From positions 682,001 through 746,000 of the forward strand of contig JARGXX010000105.1 of the NCBI GenBank assembly GCA_030374765.1: a stretch of DNA of 64,000 nucleotides, written 5' to 3'. Origin of the DNA: Agarophyton chilense. Taxonomy: Eukaryota; Rhodophyta; Florideophyceae; Gracilariales; Gracilariaceae. Of this stretch, positions 9,640 to 22,211 are shown one piece after another. The position numbers and the translations under genes were made by a program. Numbering within the stretch: position 1 is the stretch's first letter; every line of letters starts with the position of its first letter. The notes under the pieces were generated by a model. That model was not told the origin of the DNA and made no database searches. It was given only the letters and a program-made list of their open reading frames with translations.

Positions 9640-11775
9640 ATGGATGCAGGAAACACACCCAGCCGACCAGACCATAGGACTCTTACGTCAGGACAAGTTG
9701 TAACTACAACGGCGACGATGTCTCCTGACCCTCAGATTGATACAATTAGTGACCGCAGGAGCACGAAAAGCCAGCCTCAAGATGTACTGACCCCCCCGAA
9801 CAACCCTGAAAGGATTCGCCGAGAACACACGCTGGCAGCACGTTTACGAGAACGCCTCACTAGTGCCACCTCTAGGCCAGGTAAACCCCAAGTAGAATCC
9901 TGCACGAACGATTAAATTAGAAATAACATGCCCGCAGGCCTTGCCGACCTTCTCTGGCCCCGTTAACGTGAGCTCTGTTCAGCCCATGTGGATTTCAATG
10001 TCGACATGCGACTCGCTACAGCGATCGCAGACCATAAGGGTTACCTCAGTACGTGAAGAGTCCCTAAGGTAAAGGAGTCTGATTTATTCTTATACTCCCT
10101 CCTACAGGCCGTTCAAGAAGCAGTCACCAGCCAGGCAGTCAATGCGGTCCTTAGGACCACTCCACAACTCAACCATCCGGTTTCCACATGAAAACCCTTT
10201 ACCGAACCCCCAGGAGTGGCGGTATTACCCGCCCCTCTCCGGGAACACCATCAAGAAAATCCAATAGAAAGACAATCTAAGAGCAGAAGAGAAGCTCCGC
10301 GTCTAGAAGAGAGACAGATTCCTTGACCCAAAGGACAATATGAAGTACAGCGACCTCACCGCTCCATCGGATCTAATAGAGAGACCGCTCGTTTAGGTCC
10401 CCATTCCTCTGGAAAGAGACTTAGTAACCGCAGGAGGAAGAAGAAAAGAAAGAGTAAAAGAAAAGACCTTTCGGACACGAGTGGTTCCCATTCGGACTCA
10501 ACCGAAACGACCAACTTGGAAGTGGATGAGGCTGCCGTTCGAGGCCTTAAACCTCTGACAAAAGCTAACGAACTTTTTCTTAACGTTTTAGACTACCGTC
10601 ATTCTCGATTGGCCGACAAGTCTCCGAAATATTCTCGTTCGGTGGCTCGCAGAATCGCCATATGGGCCAAACGGATGCAAATTACCATTATGGACAAGTT
10701 GTCGGTTTCCGATCCCATTGCTGTCCTTAGGTTTTGTAGTTTGTTCTGTACGGCCTGTGATCAGAACGGTGTCCATGAGGGCGCCTCTCTTTACCTTTTC
10801 CAATTCTTCTTCACAGGACAGGCACATGACCGAGTGTTTGCGAAGGTATCTGACACAACTGACCCCGTTAATGCTCAAGTCCGTGAGCTCCTCAGGTCAT
10901 ATCCTAAGGTTTTTCATTATTTCTTGAGAACCTATGCCACGGATGACGTTATAATAAATGCCCACCACGAAATGATATCCTTTAGGTAAAGCTCCCACAT
11001 GACCGATTCGGCTTTTGCAGACGATCTATGGAAGAAGGCTTATCGATGTGGAAAAGCATTCTCCGAGGAACACCTCAAACGTCATTTCATCACGGGACTA
11101 CTCCCTGCCTTTCGGACACATGTCCGTAATTACCACACGGAAGACCCACAATACTCCTTCCGACGGCTCGTCCCCTATGCCGAAGGTTATGGCAAATTCT
11201 ACAGTACTTCCAAGCGCAATGCTGATATATCCGTAGGACACGCAATTCCATTGCATAAACCAAACCAAGCCCACTTTGTTAGCTCCACGGATTCGGACAT
11301 GGAGCCATCATTCCACTATGCCGACTCGGGAGATATTCTCGCGATTAATTTCAGAGCCACTCCGTCTTGGTTCCCATCATATACCTCCCAAGGAACTACA
11401 GCGACCGCTTGACCACCCACACCTAAGTATTTCCACTTTCCACCCCGCAAAGACGTTTTTGTTCGCTCACCAAAGGTTTCCTACCTCTGCCTTTCCATGG
11501 TCCAACCTTGTGACTGCACTAAGCATCTGCCGGAGTACGCACGCAAACATCTCCTATCCTTAAGGGAAGAGAATTACTAGGTGCGAAGAGCCGAAGGAAT
11601 CTTTAACACGGCACAGCAACGAGCAAAAGGAACACCTGGAAGCTCCCGCTGTGCCACTACTCCGGATATCTCAATGAAAGCCCCGCAGGTCCATGCCATT
11701 ATAGACTTTACGGGCGACCCCAAAGAGGAATCCCATCCTCAGGAAGAAACAGAAACCCCATCGAAAAACGCTTAG
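9640..11775 (+). pseudogene. Gypsy-2 gag, single frame with in-frame stops
   Basis: The recognisable parts (9640-9915, 10516-10989, 10999-11412 and 11581-11775) all lie in the same forward frame, separated by stop codons. The core part has YFLRTYATDDVI, matching YLLRSYATSTAI in the Gypsy-3 gag. A degenerate zinc-knuckle segment lies near 11480-11540, with only some of the CCHC residues left. The N-terminal part is Pro/Thr/Ser/Arg-rich, then basic and acidic. Loss of function is mainly by nonsense changes and not by indels. Confidence 0.7.
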
Positions 11776-11825
11776 AGGGTCGACGCGAGGCAAATCCTCC
11801 CTCATTAAGTCCCTGCCTCAACCAC

Positions 11826-14120
11826 TTGAAAGGTCGGGAGCCAAGGAGCTCTTCACCTCCCGATACAAGCCACAATAATTGGACCACTCAGAATGAACCA
11901 GAATTGGAAGACAGTAACGATCGTGTCTGTATCTTCAGAAAGGAGAATTATAAAGTTTGGGTAACCATGGGACTACGTTCGAACAGCTCCCGAGTGACCA
12001 CAGTCGTATTGGACACAGGCGCTGGTCCCAAATCCGAGTTATTCTAAACTACACCCTTTTCGTTGGCAAAATTTAGTTCAGGCATGGAATACCCCCAGGA
12101 TTACCGATTGATCACGTATAGCAATGAACATTAAAAGGATAGTACCACTTTACATACACATGGAACGATTCAAAGACCGCACGTGGTTCTTTATATGTCC
12201 TAACTTGAGCGCTGAAGCAATCCTAGGGACATCCTTCATCGATCGATACATTAAGTCCATTTATCCAGGCCTTTGGAAAGTCGCGTGTTATTGCGCACCT
12301 TTCATCTACATGATTGATTCCGCCCCAGGGCCAGAAGCTAAGCGCAAACGAGCAATTATCTCCGAAGATGCTAATTCAAATAAGGTTTGCTTATCGAAAA
12401 CTATAATGATACCCCTGATGACCCAGATCACCGTATCGGTCCATTATCAGTCTTCAGGTCTCGTGGCCATACAGAACCACCAAAAAACGGTTCTGGAGCA
12501 CCTCACCTTAATGACCAATGGAGTAATGGACATCCGCCCCAGCAGAACCGTCTTTGTCACGGTCAGAAACTTCAGAGAAAGGCCTGTACTGTTACCTAAA
12601 GGAACAGTGATTGGCATCACTCTACCTGCCCCTGTGGCTATTATAGAGGCCCAACTGGATAACTTTTCAACTACAACTCCCGATGATGACGTCGACTCTT
12701 GGGAGGGGACAGTCGCTATCGGCGCAGAATTCGAATCCTATAGGCCCCAGGTGATTGATGTCCTTAAGCAATACAGGACAATTTGGTCAGGTAGGTTGGG
12801 CAAAATCAGAGCCAATACACACCACATTGACCTTCAGGATGATGAAAGACCACAGTTCCAGCACCCATACCGTACAAGCCTGAGGAGTAGGGAAATTGCC
12901 GCCGACCAGATGGACAAAAAGAGCAAAGCTCACGCCATAGAGCCGGTGCCTCCCAAACAATCCGAATGGGAAACTTCCCTTGTCCTTGCGGCTAAGAAGG
13001 ATGACTCCTTCAGGTTCTGTGTCGACAATAGGAAGCTGAACGCAGTAGCCAAGAGGGACTAATACCCGATACCTCGTATGGATGACTGTCTAGATTCCTT
13101 AGGTGAAGCAGTCGTATTCTCCACACTAGACACTAGTCCCGGATATTGGCAAATCTCTATGGCTGAGGATGCGAGAGCGCTGACAACTATCTCTGCCCAT
13201 GAAGTTCTGTTCAGATTTACTTGTATGCTCTTTGGTTTAAAGAATGCGCCAGTGACCTTCCAACGGGTAATGGACATCGTACTGTCCAGATTTAAATGGA
13301 AGTTCGCCCTGGTCATTTAAACGACGTGTTAATCTTTTCACGAACCTTTAAGGGACACCTTCACCACGTGAGGACGGTGCTAACAATCATACAGGACGCC
13401 GGAGTAACACTGAAACCCCGAAAATGCGACTTTCTTCAGGCCTCAGTGAACAATCTCGGTCACGTCGTCCTCTCCAGAAAGATAATGGTAGCCAAACGGA
13501 CCACGGATGCGATCCGCCAGTCTAAACCCCCAGAATCCAAACGGAACTACGATCCTTCTTGGGCTTGTGCAGTGTTTACCGACGTTTTCTCTAATGGTTT
13601 TCTAAAACCTCGGCCTCCCTCAACGCAAGGTTGAAGAAGGGAACACCTTTGGAGATTGAAGACATTACCTAGGATTAATAACGGGTGTTTCAAACACTAA
13701 AAGACAAATTGCTAAACCCACCTATACTGGCTTTACCAAAACCTATAGGCCCCTTGTCTTGGACACAGGCGCTTCTGATGTCTAAGTGCGATGTGCATTG
13801 CTGCAGGAACAAGATCAACCAAAAGGACTATCGACCTATTGGATACTGGAGCAGAAAGCCCACCAGCGCGGAAGCGAAACTACAGTACTACCAAAAAGGA
13901 ATGTCTCGCCATCGTATGGTCTGTATCAACACTCCGACCATACCTCGAGTGAACTAGGTTCACCATTAGAACAGACCACGGTTCACTCCGCTGGTTTCTC
14001 AATGTGACCTATGCATCAAGTCGCCTCGCTCAGTGGCGCCTTAGGCTGTCAGAGTATGACTATGATATAACCAATAGGCTAGGCATCAAGCACCAGGCAG
14101 CAGATGCCCTCTCCCGAATC
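11826..14120 (+). pseudogene. Gypsy-2 pol: protease, reverse transcriptase, RNase H
   Basis: The protease has the retropepsin active site VVLDTGAGPKS (about 11999-12035) and the distal AILGTSF block. RT spans about 12760-13620: RFCVDNRKLN, then FSTLDTSPGYWQIS and LFGLKNAPVTFQRVMD. The catalytic YLDD box is damaged: the frame breaks at 13318 and it reads HLNDVLIFS. RNase H (about 13740-14120) keeps a DTGASDV start and ends with RLSEYDYDITNR...DALSRI. Several in-frame stops and at least one frameshift make it inactive. Confidence 0.82.
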
Positions 14121-14419
14121 ATTACCGACGGAACTGATGACACGCCATTGGACGACCTCATTCCTACTTCCTTCACAGATGATGGACCTCAGGATAATAC
14201 AGAAACGGACTACCTTATGGGTACGGCCAAAGCGGATGATTCCAAGGTAAAGAAGAATGAAGTGTACTTATTGGACTGGGAGACAGTATTACTCACTTCG
14301 ACACAATCTCTGGTTAATGCAATAACCCCAGAGAAAAAGAGCTTCTCCCTACAAGTATTGAGGAACTTCTACAGGCGCAGGTCGAAAACGAGTACTGAAA
14401 GGAAACGGCCCAATTGGTA

Positions 14420-15620
14420 GGGACCCTTGGATGCTTATTCGAATACGAGTCGCCGCTCACCACTGAATGGCGTGCTCCGACGGATAGTACCAAGGTCATT
14501 GAGGGCGAATGTACTAAACCTCGCCCATTTCCGTTGCTTGGCTCGTCACCCTGTAGGTCGACGAATGTACCAGACCGTAAGGAAGTTCTCCTACTGGACA
14601 CTAATGGCGCAGGACCTATTGAAAACCGCACGGAACTGCACTTCGTGCTCACAAATCCGAGTGTCTCGCGCCAACCATCAGGCCAAAATGAAACTTTTCC
14701 CCGCCACAGGCCCGATGGAATTCGTTGCAATGGATATACTTGGACCTTTGCTCAAGTCTTTCCATGGGAAGCGTTTTGTCTTAGTAACAACCGATAGGTT
14801 TACCAAACTTACCCGAGTCCTACCTCTAGAAAAGATAAAATCCACGGATGTCGCCACGGCATTTTGTCCTACTTATTATATATCTATTGCATGCCATTCT
14901 ACCTCCTCACGGATAATTGCAGCCAGTTTGTATCAAAATTCTTTTCGCACGTTTGCGCCATTTTAGATATCAAACATGTAACCACAACGGCATACTACCC
15001 GAAAACCAACGGCCAATCCGAACAATTCACCCGTACCCTTCTGGACCGATTGGCACAGTACTTATCGTAGCACCAATTAGACTGGGACGACTAGATTGAG
15101 CGACTGGATTTCGCCTACAACAGGCAAGTACAAGCTTCAACGGGAACAAAACCTTTTGATTTAACGCTAACGAGATCGCCACAGCCAATAGCTGTTGAAT
15201 TTCAGGAGTCTATTATACCCCAGGACACAACCGAAGGGATGAGTCCTACTCAATCGAAGCGCTACTCGCGCCGACGCAGTGACAGCACTATCCAATCGGC
15301 TAGAGCTGTACTAAGCAAAGCTCAACGGCGCTAGAAGCTCAATATCGAAAAAGACGTCTGGAACACACCTACCTTTGGGAAAGAAGAATTGGTTTACCTG
15401 GACCTGCCACCAAAAGACAGTGATTAACTCAAGAACACTACGCGGAAACTCCTACCCCGCTCGACGGGACCCTATAAAGTCCTTAAGGCCAGTCCAAACA
15501 CAATTACGATACTAATTGACGTCCTACAAGACGCCGTGTCTATTGCTCGGATGACACGAGTTGCCAGTTCCTCCAGAACACCAATGTCTTAGCCCCTTGG
15601 CCCAACGGAATCACCACTAC
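14420..15620 (+). pseudogene. Gypsy-2 pol: integrase
   Basis: The HHCC zinc region has H...H...CTSCSQ (about 14540-14660). All three catalytic residues of the core can be placed: D in FVAMDILGP, D in LLTDNCSQF and E in GQSEQFTR. A frameshift near 14880 separates the first D from the other two. The C-terminal GPYKVLKASPNT block is the usual Gypsy integrase tail. In-frame stops lie at 15068, 15094 and beyond. Confidence 0.82.
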
Positions 15621-15784
15621 CTCAGGTCGAGGCTGAGGTCCCCACAGCTTCTAAGGCGATATCCGCGGACCCGACTGTACCCATGGACCCATTAGTCGAT
15701 GCCAATGACAATAAACCATCTCTCCCCACCTTCTCTGATGATTTCGTCGTTCTGGACCACACTCTCTTTCCGGAGAAGTAACAC

Positions 15785-16210
15785 CAACAGGAATACGTGA
15801 GTGAACGAATCATCTCCGCCGGTTGACGAGAAGATGGGATAATGCGCTATCGCGTCCGTTGGTTTGGGTATTCTCCCGAGGAACACACTTGACAAAAGCC
15901 TCAAACCACTCCGACTAATTTTATCGCCCGCTATTGGAGCAAAAACGGCAGCACGGGGCGTAGCCTTCAGGAGGGGGAAACCATTGGACCGCATAGAACC
16001 AAAATGCCTTCCAAAACGCCTCTCGATACGCCTCCCGACTCGACGGTTCGCCGTAGCTCTCGCATCAGAGAACGACTTCAGTCCTTAGGCGACACTTTAG
16101 AAAGACCTGAGAAGCTCTCACTATTCGGACGCCGTCTCGGGGCACGCACGTTTGAGGAATACAGGAGCAACTCTGGAAAAGCACTAACGTTACTATCTTT
16201 GACTAATTAG
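15785..16210 (+). pseudogene. Gypsy-2 chromodomain and pol C-terminal tail
   Basis: The frame reads EYVSERIISAG, then MRYRVRWFGYSPEEHT and FIARYW. This is the chromodomain pattern: YxVExIl, YxVRWxGY, then a helix ending in a YW/Yh motif. Two in-frame TGA codons lie inside it, one where Trp of the usual T-W-E-P is expected. Chromodomains at the integrase end define chromoviruses and are thought to guide insertion to marked chromatin. A tail with RRSSRIRERL ends at the stop at 16208-16210, in another frame. Confidence 0.75.
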
Positions 16211-16308
16211 GAGAGGCCTAGCAGCCCTCACCATAATCTCAAGGTTCTCGAAAGTGCTCCGAACACCAACAGGACTCACTTGGGCTGGGCAGAAGTAACT
16301 CCGTCGTC

Positions 16309-18582
16309 CTAATTGGAACTTACAGGAGCCAAACCGGGTATAGGATCACTGGAGGGGCCTATTGGACCAATACGGCCGACACCCGAGAGCCGAGCACGCT
16401 TCTTCGGCGGAGATTCAGCTGAGGAACTATCGTCACCCTCGGAAGGATCCCGGTTGCTCAAATTTAGAATACACCGGGCATCGAAGTCGGCGGTAACCTT
16501 CTGGGACATCATTTGTGCATTCTGCTGCAGGAGATTGACCATAGTGGTCTTCAGATCTTGACCATGTTGGACAACCACGGCGTAGCGCGCCAAGCGCTGC
16601 GCCCAATAGCAAGCTTCGCTCAAGACTGTCGCAAAGTCCATCGAAGCAGTAATACCAACGGTACGGCAGACAGGACGGAGATCCGTGGCTGCAGCCGTGA
16701 CCGAAGCGGGAAAATGCGGTAGTGGAGAGGATGGCGAGAAGTCGACGCCTATAGTGGATGTCTGAGCCATCGGATCACCTACAGGAACACCGGCTTCGAC
16801 AGTAACCTCTCCAGGAGGGATGTTCACTTGGGCGACGGGCAGCTCATATGAGAGTTCATCCTGAGTAGCAGCACCTGGAGGAGCTGGAGGAGGGGAAGCG
16901 TTCGGCAACAAAACAGCGCACTAGACCGGAGGATTAACGCCCTCCAAGGGTAAGAGGAAGGAATCTTCACCGAAGAATTCTCCATCGAAAATACCAGCAG
17001 GAACCAACGGCGTGGCTTCCAAATCAGGCTCGAAGTACAGGGAATCGAAAACAATGGCCTTCGGATAATAGGCAGGCACATGACGCCTGGGAATTTTCGA
17101 TGGTCGATTGCTCAAAGGCTTGGTGGAACAGGCACGAGTGTCATCCCGACCCTGCGGATGCCGCGCAATCGGCGCAAACGAGTCGCTATCGTGATCATAC
17201 CAAAGCTACCCGGGATTCTTGCTCCACTCAACCTGTAGGACATGATCCAAAAAAGCCTCCGCCTCCTCGACGGCGAACTGGGTCTCACGGACGTTATTAT
17301 GGATGCCCAGGTTCCTTAAGAAATATATCATGATGTCTGGAAGCGGTATCAGACGACCTCGAGTACCTGGTATGTGCTCGTCGTGCCATACCCTCCAATC
17401 ATCCGAACGGACATTAACACAGACTCCGTACTTCGCGGTATCCAGGAAGTCCAGAAGGACCATCACGCGGATTTCAACGAAGATTACCTGCCAGGACAAC
17501 CAAGACCTTTGGTCATTACCATCTTCCATGAGTCGGGACGAATGATACGCTTATACGGACGTCGTGGGAACAAAAAGGAGCTGCGAGATACTTCAGTACA
17601 AGACGTATTGGTTTTCATCCACGTCGGGAGGCGATAGATATAGCCGGGTACGTTTGTCTGTGCTCATGTCGTGAAACTCCACCTTGTCCCAACAGAATAA
17701 GAACTCAAGGAATTGACGCAAACGACCATCGGACTCATGCATCTCGTTCCAATAGACCCTATTGGACATCCGAAACAGGCGGTCATACGGCGGTCGGAGG
17801 ACCATTAGCGCCAAGAGGTTGTGACACGCCGGTAGAAATCTCACATGAAGCGAGGTGAACTCCTCGCATAGGTTCGAAAAAAGTTTGTTCACCCTGGACT
17901 GGTACTCGGATTTCTCCTCAAAACAGACGTACGGCATTTCCGCTTAGATGAGGGTGCAACAGCGCATCGCCAAACGCGGATCCAAAGGACAATCCAATCA
18001 ACGGTTATACCACTAGACGCTGCGCGCGTTCTTACTGCCCCTCCGGAAATCGAGAATCTTAGCAAACCTCCAAGCGTCGAGATACACTTGACGAAACCTC
18101 TGTTATTCTTCAACAGAAGACGGGAGAATGGCATGACGCACTGCCCGCAGGTTTCGTCCGATGGTATGGTCATTACAGTCCCTGGGGCGCTCATAAACCA
18201 CTTGGTATCCCGAGGATCGCACCGCTTGGTTGTTCGAAGCCATGGCGCCGCTGCTCACAGATTGGCCCCCCGGGAAATGGATAGGGGAACCGACGGAAGC
18301 GACAAATTCCGAAGGGAGAGTGGCGTATCCGACGGGCTTATAGTGGGAGTTTGGTATTGCGCCCGACCAATGGAGGAATACCACGACGGGAAGGAGAGAA
18401 GATGAAACCGAATCTGGGAGGATGACCGACGTGAACCCGAATGGGCGAAGTGCGCACTGCGGTTCACGGCGGACGAAGCGCGTAGAGTCACTAAAGCAAA
18501 AGCGAAGAATAGGGAAGGCGGTGATGACCCACTCGGTGTGCGTACAGTACTTTAGGCGAATTAATTGCCAACCTGGCGCCAA
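16309..18582 (-). pseudogene. Gypsy-2 antisense ORF of unknown function, one frame with point stops
   Basis: Five segments on - (18582-18103, 17937-17593, 17529-17206, 17115-16921 and 16911-16309) all share one reading frame. Together they span about 750 codons, interrupted only by stop codons. That is hard to explain unless the strand was coding until recently. I recognise no domain. The middle is rich in aromatic residues (LHVRFLPACHNLLALMVL), and the C-terminal part is Pro/Ala-rich (NASPPPAPPG) and ends basic (PPKKRARLSG, a possible nuclear signal). A segment EFFGEDSFLLPLEG matches EDSFLAPLGH in the Gypsy-3 antisense ORF. It lies between the chromodomain and the 3' LTR, convergent with pol. 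Confidence 0.65.
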
Positions 18583-18897
18583 GAGTCAGCTAATACGTAC
18601 TCATATCCCCGAAGATGGTGGCGATGCGACACACCGTCGCGCCCAATGGTAACGATAGCAGCTAACCCCCAGATTGGTCAAAAGAAGATGACATGTCTGA
18701 CACTGCACCGCTCGTATCCAGGCCATTAGGACGCTGATGATCGCGACATTCTGACCCCTAAGGCAAGATTGGGGATTCACATATTGGTCTAATTAGAGGC
18801 AGAGCCCTAGGAAGGTGTGAGGCAATTTGCACTTCGCCGTGACGGTCGAATCTTAAGGAGAGAGATATGGAAAGGGGCAACGGTTACAATTGAGTCG

Positions 18898-19326
18898 TTA
18901 AAGCCGCCAACGCCTGAGGTATCTCACAGACGCCACGTGGACTGGCCGACCTCAGCTGGACACATTTAGCTAATTATTCTCTTTTATATATATTTTTTAT
19001 TTAGTGTGATAGAATAGCTTTACAGTGCCAGAGATATCCCGGAGCCTCTCCTTTGATATTTACTTGGCTCTAGTAAGGCTTCTCCTTCAGAATCAGGTGG
19101 GAACCGTTACGATACTAAATTGCTCTCTTCGGTACATTTTTTTCACCAATTGGTCTTCAAGCCATCGTTTCCGTAGCTTCGACCTGTAGGACTACGCAGT
19201 CAACGCTCGGCCATTGCAGCAAGTACTCTGGGAGTGCCGCCGTCAAGGATACGAACCTTTGCACCCGCTCTACCACGTTCCCCCAGGTTGAGACCAGTAC
19301 GCTGACCTACCAGTCATTGCGTCACA
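18898..19326 (+). repeat. Gypsy-2 3' LTR (family A)
   Basis: It is similar over its length to 9097-9514, with the same landmark blocks in the same order. It ends GCGTCACA. The first bases are diverged (TTAAAGCCGCC in place of TGTATGCCGCC). A purine-rich run (GGAGAGAGATATGGAAAGGGG) 20-45 bp upstream is a plausible polypurine tract. The two LTRs differ at many positions, so either the copy is old or the two LTRs come from different insertions. Confidence 0.8.
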
Positions 19327-19487
19327 CTTTGGCACAGCTGCGTCTCCGAAACAAACAACCAGCATATGTGGTTTCAAGTGGTAGAGGTATTTGAACCAGA
19401 ATGGAAGGCTACGTTCCAAACCGTAGAAGTGCCTTTGGTCCAACCCCAGTCTTCTAGACATGAAACTTGATATACTTCTCGACGTTC

Positions 19488-19917
19488 TCAGGTAAGAGAG
19501 GTCTCGGGACATGTCACCGCACCATGTGCTCCTTCCAACCTTTCAAACCATGAAGTGAAATTGTGCATCTGTTTTTGATTCAGATGCCACTCGTCAAGCG
19601 CAATAAAAGATCTATGGAAGACCTTTTCGGTCGCGCTAATGCAAGGCATGCTCTGGTCCATAGTTATCATTGACACAAAACAGAATAATGGACTTAAAAC
19701 TAGAAAGTACGTGAAAGAAATCTTCTCCTCTCTCTCCGGCATTGTAATATATGAAGAACGTTAGAGTAAAGGCATCGTTTGATCTCTCATTGATTGTGAA
19801 TAAGGGATACCCAAAACTATTTGCTACTGCCTTGCAATCCACACAAATGCCTAGAACAATTCCGCATTTCTCGTAGTCATTCAACCACTCCCTGAAAGAC
19901 CAGCACGCGGACATCAT
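19488..19917 (-). pseudogene. MULE transposase core fragment
   Basis: The first part on - (19917-19636) reads GIVLGICVDCKAVANSFGYPLF, then a TLTFFIYYNAGERGEDFFHVL segment. This corresponds to the first catalytic-Asp strand and the following helix of MULE/FAR1-type DDE domains. After a frameshift near 19690 the second part reads MITMDQSMPCISATEKVF, then LDEWHLNQKQ. This is the second Asp (TDqd-type, here MDQ) and the C/D-x-WH motif, with the Cys replaced by Asp. The Glu-containing part is lost. Confidence 0.65.
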
Positions 19918-20142
19918 TCTCTCATTCTCCCTGAGGAGTTGCCGTTGAAGAAGAACTTGTTGCTTGCCTCTTCTTTGTCTAGGGCTACAAGGGCTTCAAA
20001 GAGTCTCATGCATTTTAGATCCTTTGGATTGATCTACGAACCTGCATACCCAAGATGCTTCCGAGCCCTTACAGGATTGATTAATCTCTTGTAATTGTCC
20101 TCCAAGTATCGTAACATGTCTTGGAAGGACATTCTAAGATTT

Positions 20143-21476
20143 TTAGTCGCGTGAAGGGCTTCGGTGCGCATCTTGAGGGCCAGACGCTTTACCATGAAGC
20201 TTTCTGCAGGATTTTGAGTCTAGCCCCCGTAAAGTTCGCGGCCTAGGATCTCCCTGGTCCTTCTTTGTCTGAACCAACTGTTTTGATAGAGAAAGAGAAA
20301 TTGCATCTCTCAGGTTCCTTCGAATTGTATTTCTCGCACTTAAAGATGCCTTTGTGTAGAACACAACGGTTCCCAGCAACTCCATTTGCTTTGCCTCGCT
20401 TCCTGTCACCTACGTAGATCGTTGTACTCGTAAACAGATAGCATCACATACATTCCGCAATGTGCTGCACTACTTTCATGACATCATGACCGGGGGCATC
20501 AAAGTATAGGCTTTAAAAATAGGCCATGGACCACTGCCTTAAATCATTCTTCAATGTGCTCCTTTTCATCTTCGACCTCACCACTCTTACCACTGGGCGA
20601 AATATGCTTCTGTACTTCTCCATATCTGACGTGGACGTCAACTTCATCATGGAATTCAGTGTCATTATCGTCGTTGAGGGGTTCTTGTATATAGGAAATC
20701 TCTTGTTCTTCACCTAAGGACAGAAAAGGATATATCAGGTCAGCAGTTCTATCATCAAACTGTGGTCCAATGTCATCCTCTATCGTGCCCATGCTATTTT
20801 TGCTCTTCAATACATAATCTGCCTCTGATACCAGCATTTTTTTCGGTGTTGTTCTTGTACCACAGTGAGAATTTCACCTAGACGAGTAATAAAAATCGTG
20901 CACACACAGCTTCTTAAGTTCCCTGTTGCGACTCGGTATCTCAGGGGCGTCAGTTCCAGACACAGGCGCTCCTAGCACACTCACGTCGAGGCTCGGTATC
21001 CCAGGGGCTACAGATCCAGACGCTGGGGCTCCTAGAACCATCACGTCTACTACGTCATTACCAATCATGCCTCGTAAGTGTTTACTACTCACGTCTCCTA
21101 CTTCATGAGCGGAAGATCTCAAGTCCACGACGTCTTCTACAGTTTTTGCCTTGTTTTGTATCCCATTCACATCTCCTACGCGCAGGTAAGAAGTAGTATT
21201 ATTCTGGAATTTTTCAAGAGTTTGAAGCAGGTCACCACGCCGAAGGGAAGGGCTGTTAGTCGTTCTATCTGGCGTTGAAGACGTAAAAAGAATGAATTTA
21301 AGTATCAAAGAGTTTCTCCTAAATACCTCTCCAATTACCCTGCAACCCAGAACATCGGACGTAGATACATCTGGTTTTTTAGTAAACAGCTTTGGATCCA
21401 ACAATTCCCAATTTATTGCTCTCCGCCTCCCTCCGCTACAATCGTCCTCCTTCCAATTCAGATAGTGAGCCTTCAT
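20143..21476 (-). other. unassigned decayed ORFs within the MULE-like region
   Basis: Three frames on - (21476-20874, 20837-20544, 20409-20143) have no domain I can name. The first contains two tandem 21-residue units of the form VLGAPxSGxxAPxIPS, encoded by a ~63-bp direct repeat at about 20935-21060. It also has an acidic, Val/Asp-rich stretch. They lie between the protease-like and transposase parts and may be broken pieces of one protein. Confidence 0.3.
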
Positions 21477-22211
21477 TGAGCTCTGAAGAGCGTCATCTGG
21501 CTCCTTGATGACCTCAGCAATTAATTAGAAGGGTGTGTGGTTTTGCCGTAGGTCAACATGAACATTCCATTTCAGCCTTTCTCGTCCAAAATCGAAAATA
21601 ATTCTTGAAGGACACCGATTCGGGGCTCTGTCTTTCGCACTCGAAAGTCTTCCCTTGAAGATACCATCGTTCTGCTTCATCTTTGATCTCACAATTCGAA
21701 AGCCGTGCATGATATAGAGGAATTCATGAGGAGATGCTGTAGAGGATATGAAAGCAGTTATATCGTCTACCTCGCATGAGAACCTTATCTCAGGCTAACT
21801 GGGAGGTATTTTTTCTACTCGTCATCACACGAAAAGAGCATTCTTTCTTACTCGTAATCCCACGGAAGGAGCCTTCTCGTGATTTCGGTTAAGGTTTTCG
21901 TCGAGAGATTGTACTTCTCGAGCAGATACTCTTTCTATCACTTGATCAATGACGTGACCCAGTACTAAATGCGCAACATCAGTACTATCGAGAAACTTCA
22001 CTCTGCTAGTAGAAATTCTTGCCGGTGGAGGAGAAAGGCATGAATTCAATACCTAAACTTTGCTTCGAACCAGTTCCTTAACATCTCTTTGACATTTCGA
22101 ATACCTTTTTCTTTCAACTCCCTTCATCTTTTTCACTATGAAATCCTTCACTTGCTCATTCTCTGATTTGAATCCGGCATTATCTATGTCGGGCGGCTTT
22201 CCCTCCCACCC

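Larger units (their letters stand above)
9097..19326 (+). mobile_element. Gypsy-2: LTR retrotransposon with chromodomain and antisense ORF
   Basis: About 10.2 kb lie between two similar ~420-bp LTRs. Order on + is LTR, primer binding site, gag, protease, RT, RNase H, integrase and chromodomain. A long reading frame on the opposite strand follows, then the 3' LTR. The coding parts are broken mostly by in-frame stops. No matching 5-bp target duplication is visible: agtcc lies before the left LTR and ctttg after the right LTR. The left flank is Gypsy-1 and the right flank is a MULE-like relic. The ends may therefore come from two different insertions joined by recombination. Confidence 0.85.

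Noticed and set aside
19215-19290. functional tRNA gene in the LTR
   Set aside because: The A- and B-box-like parts are present, but no anticodon arm or acceptor pairing can be built. It is at most a tRNA-like remnant.
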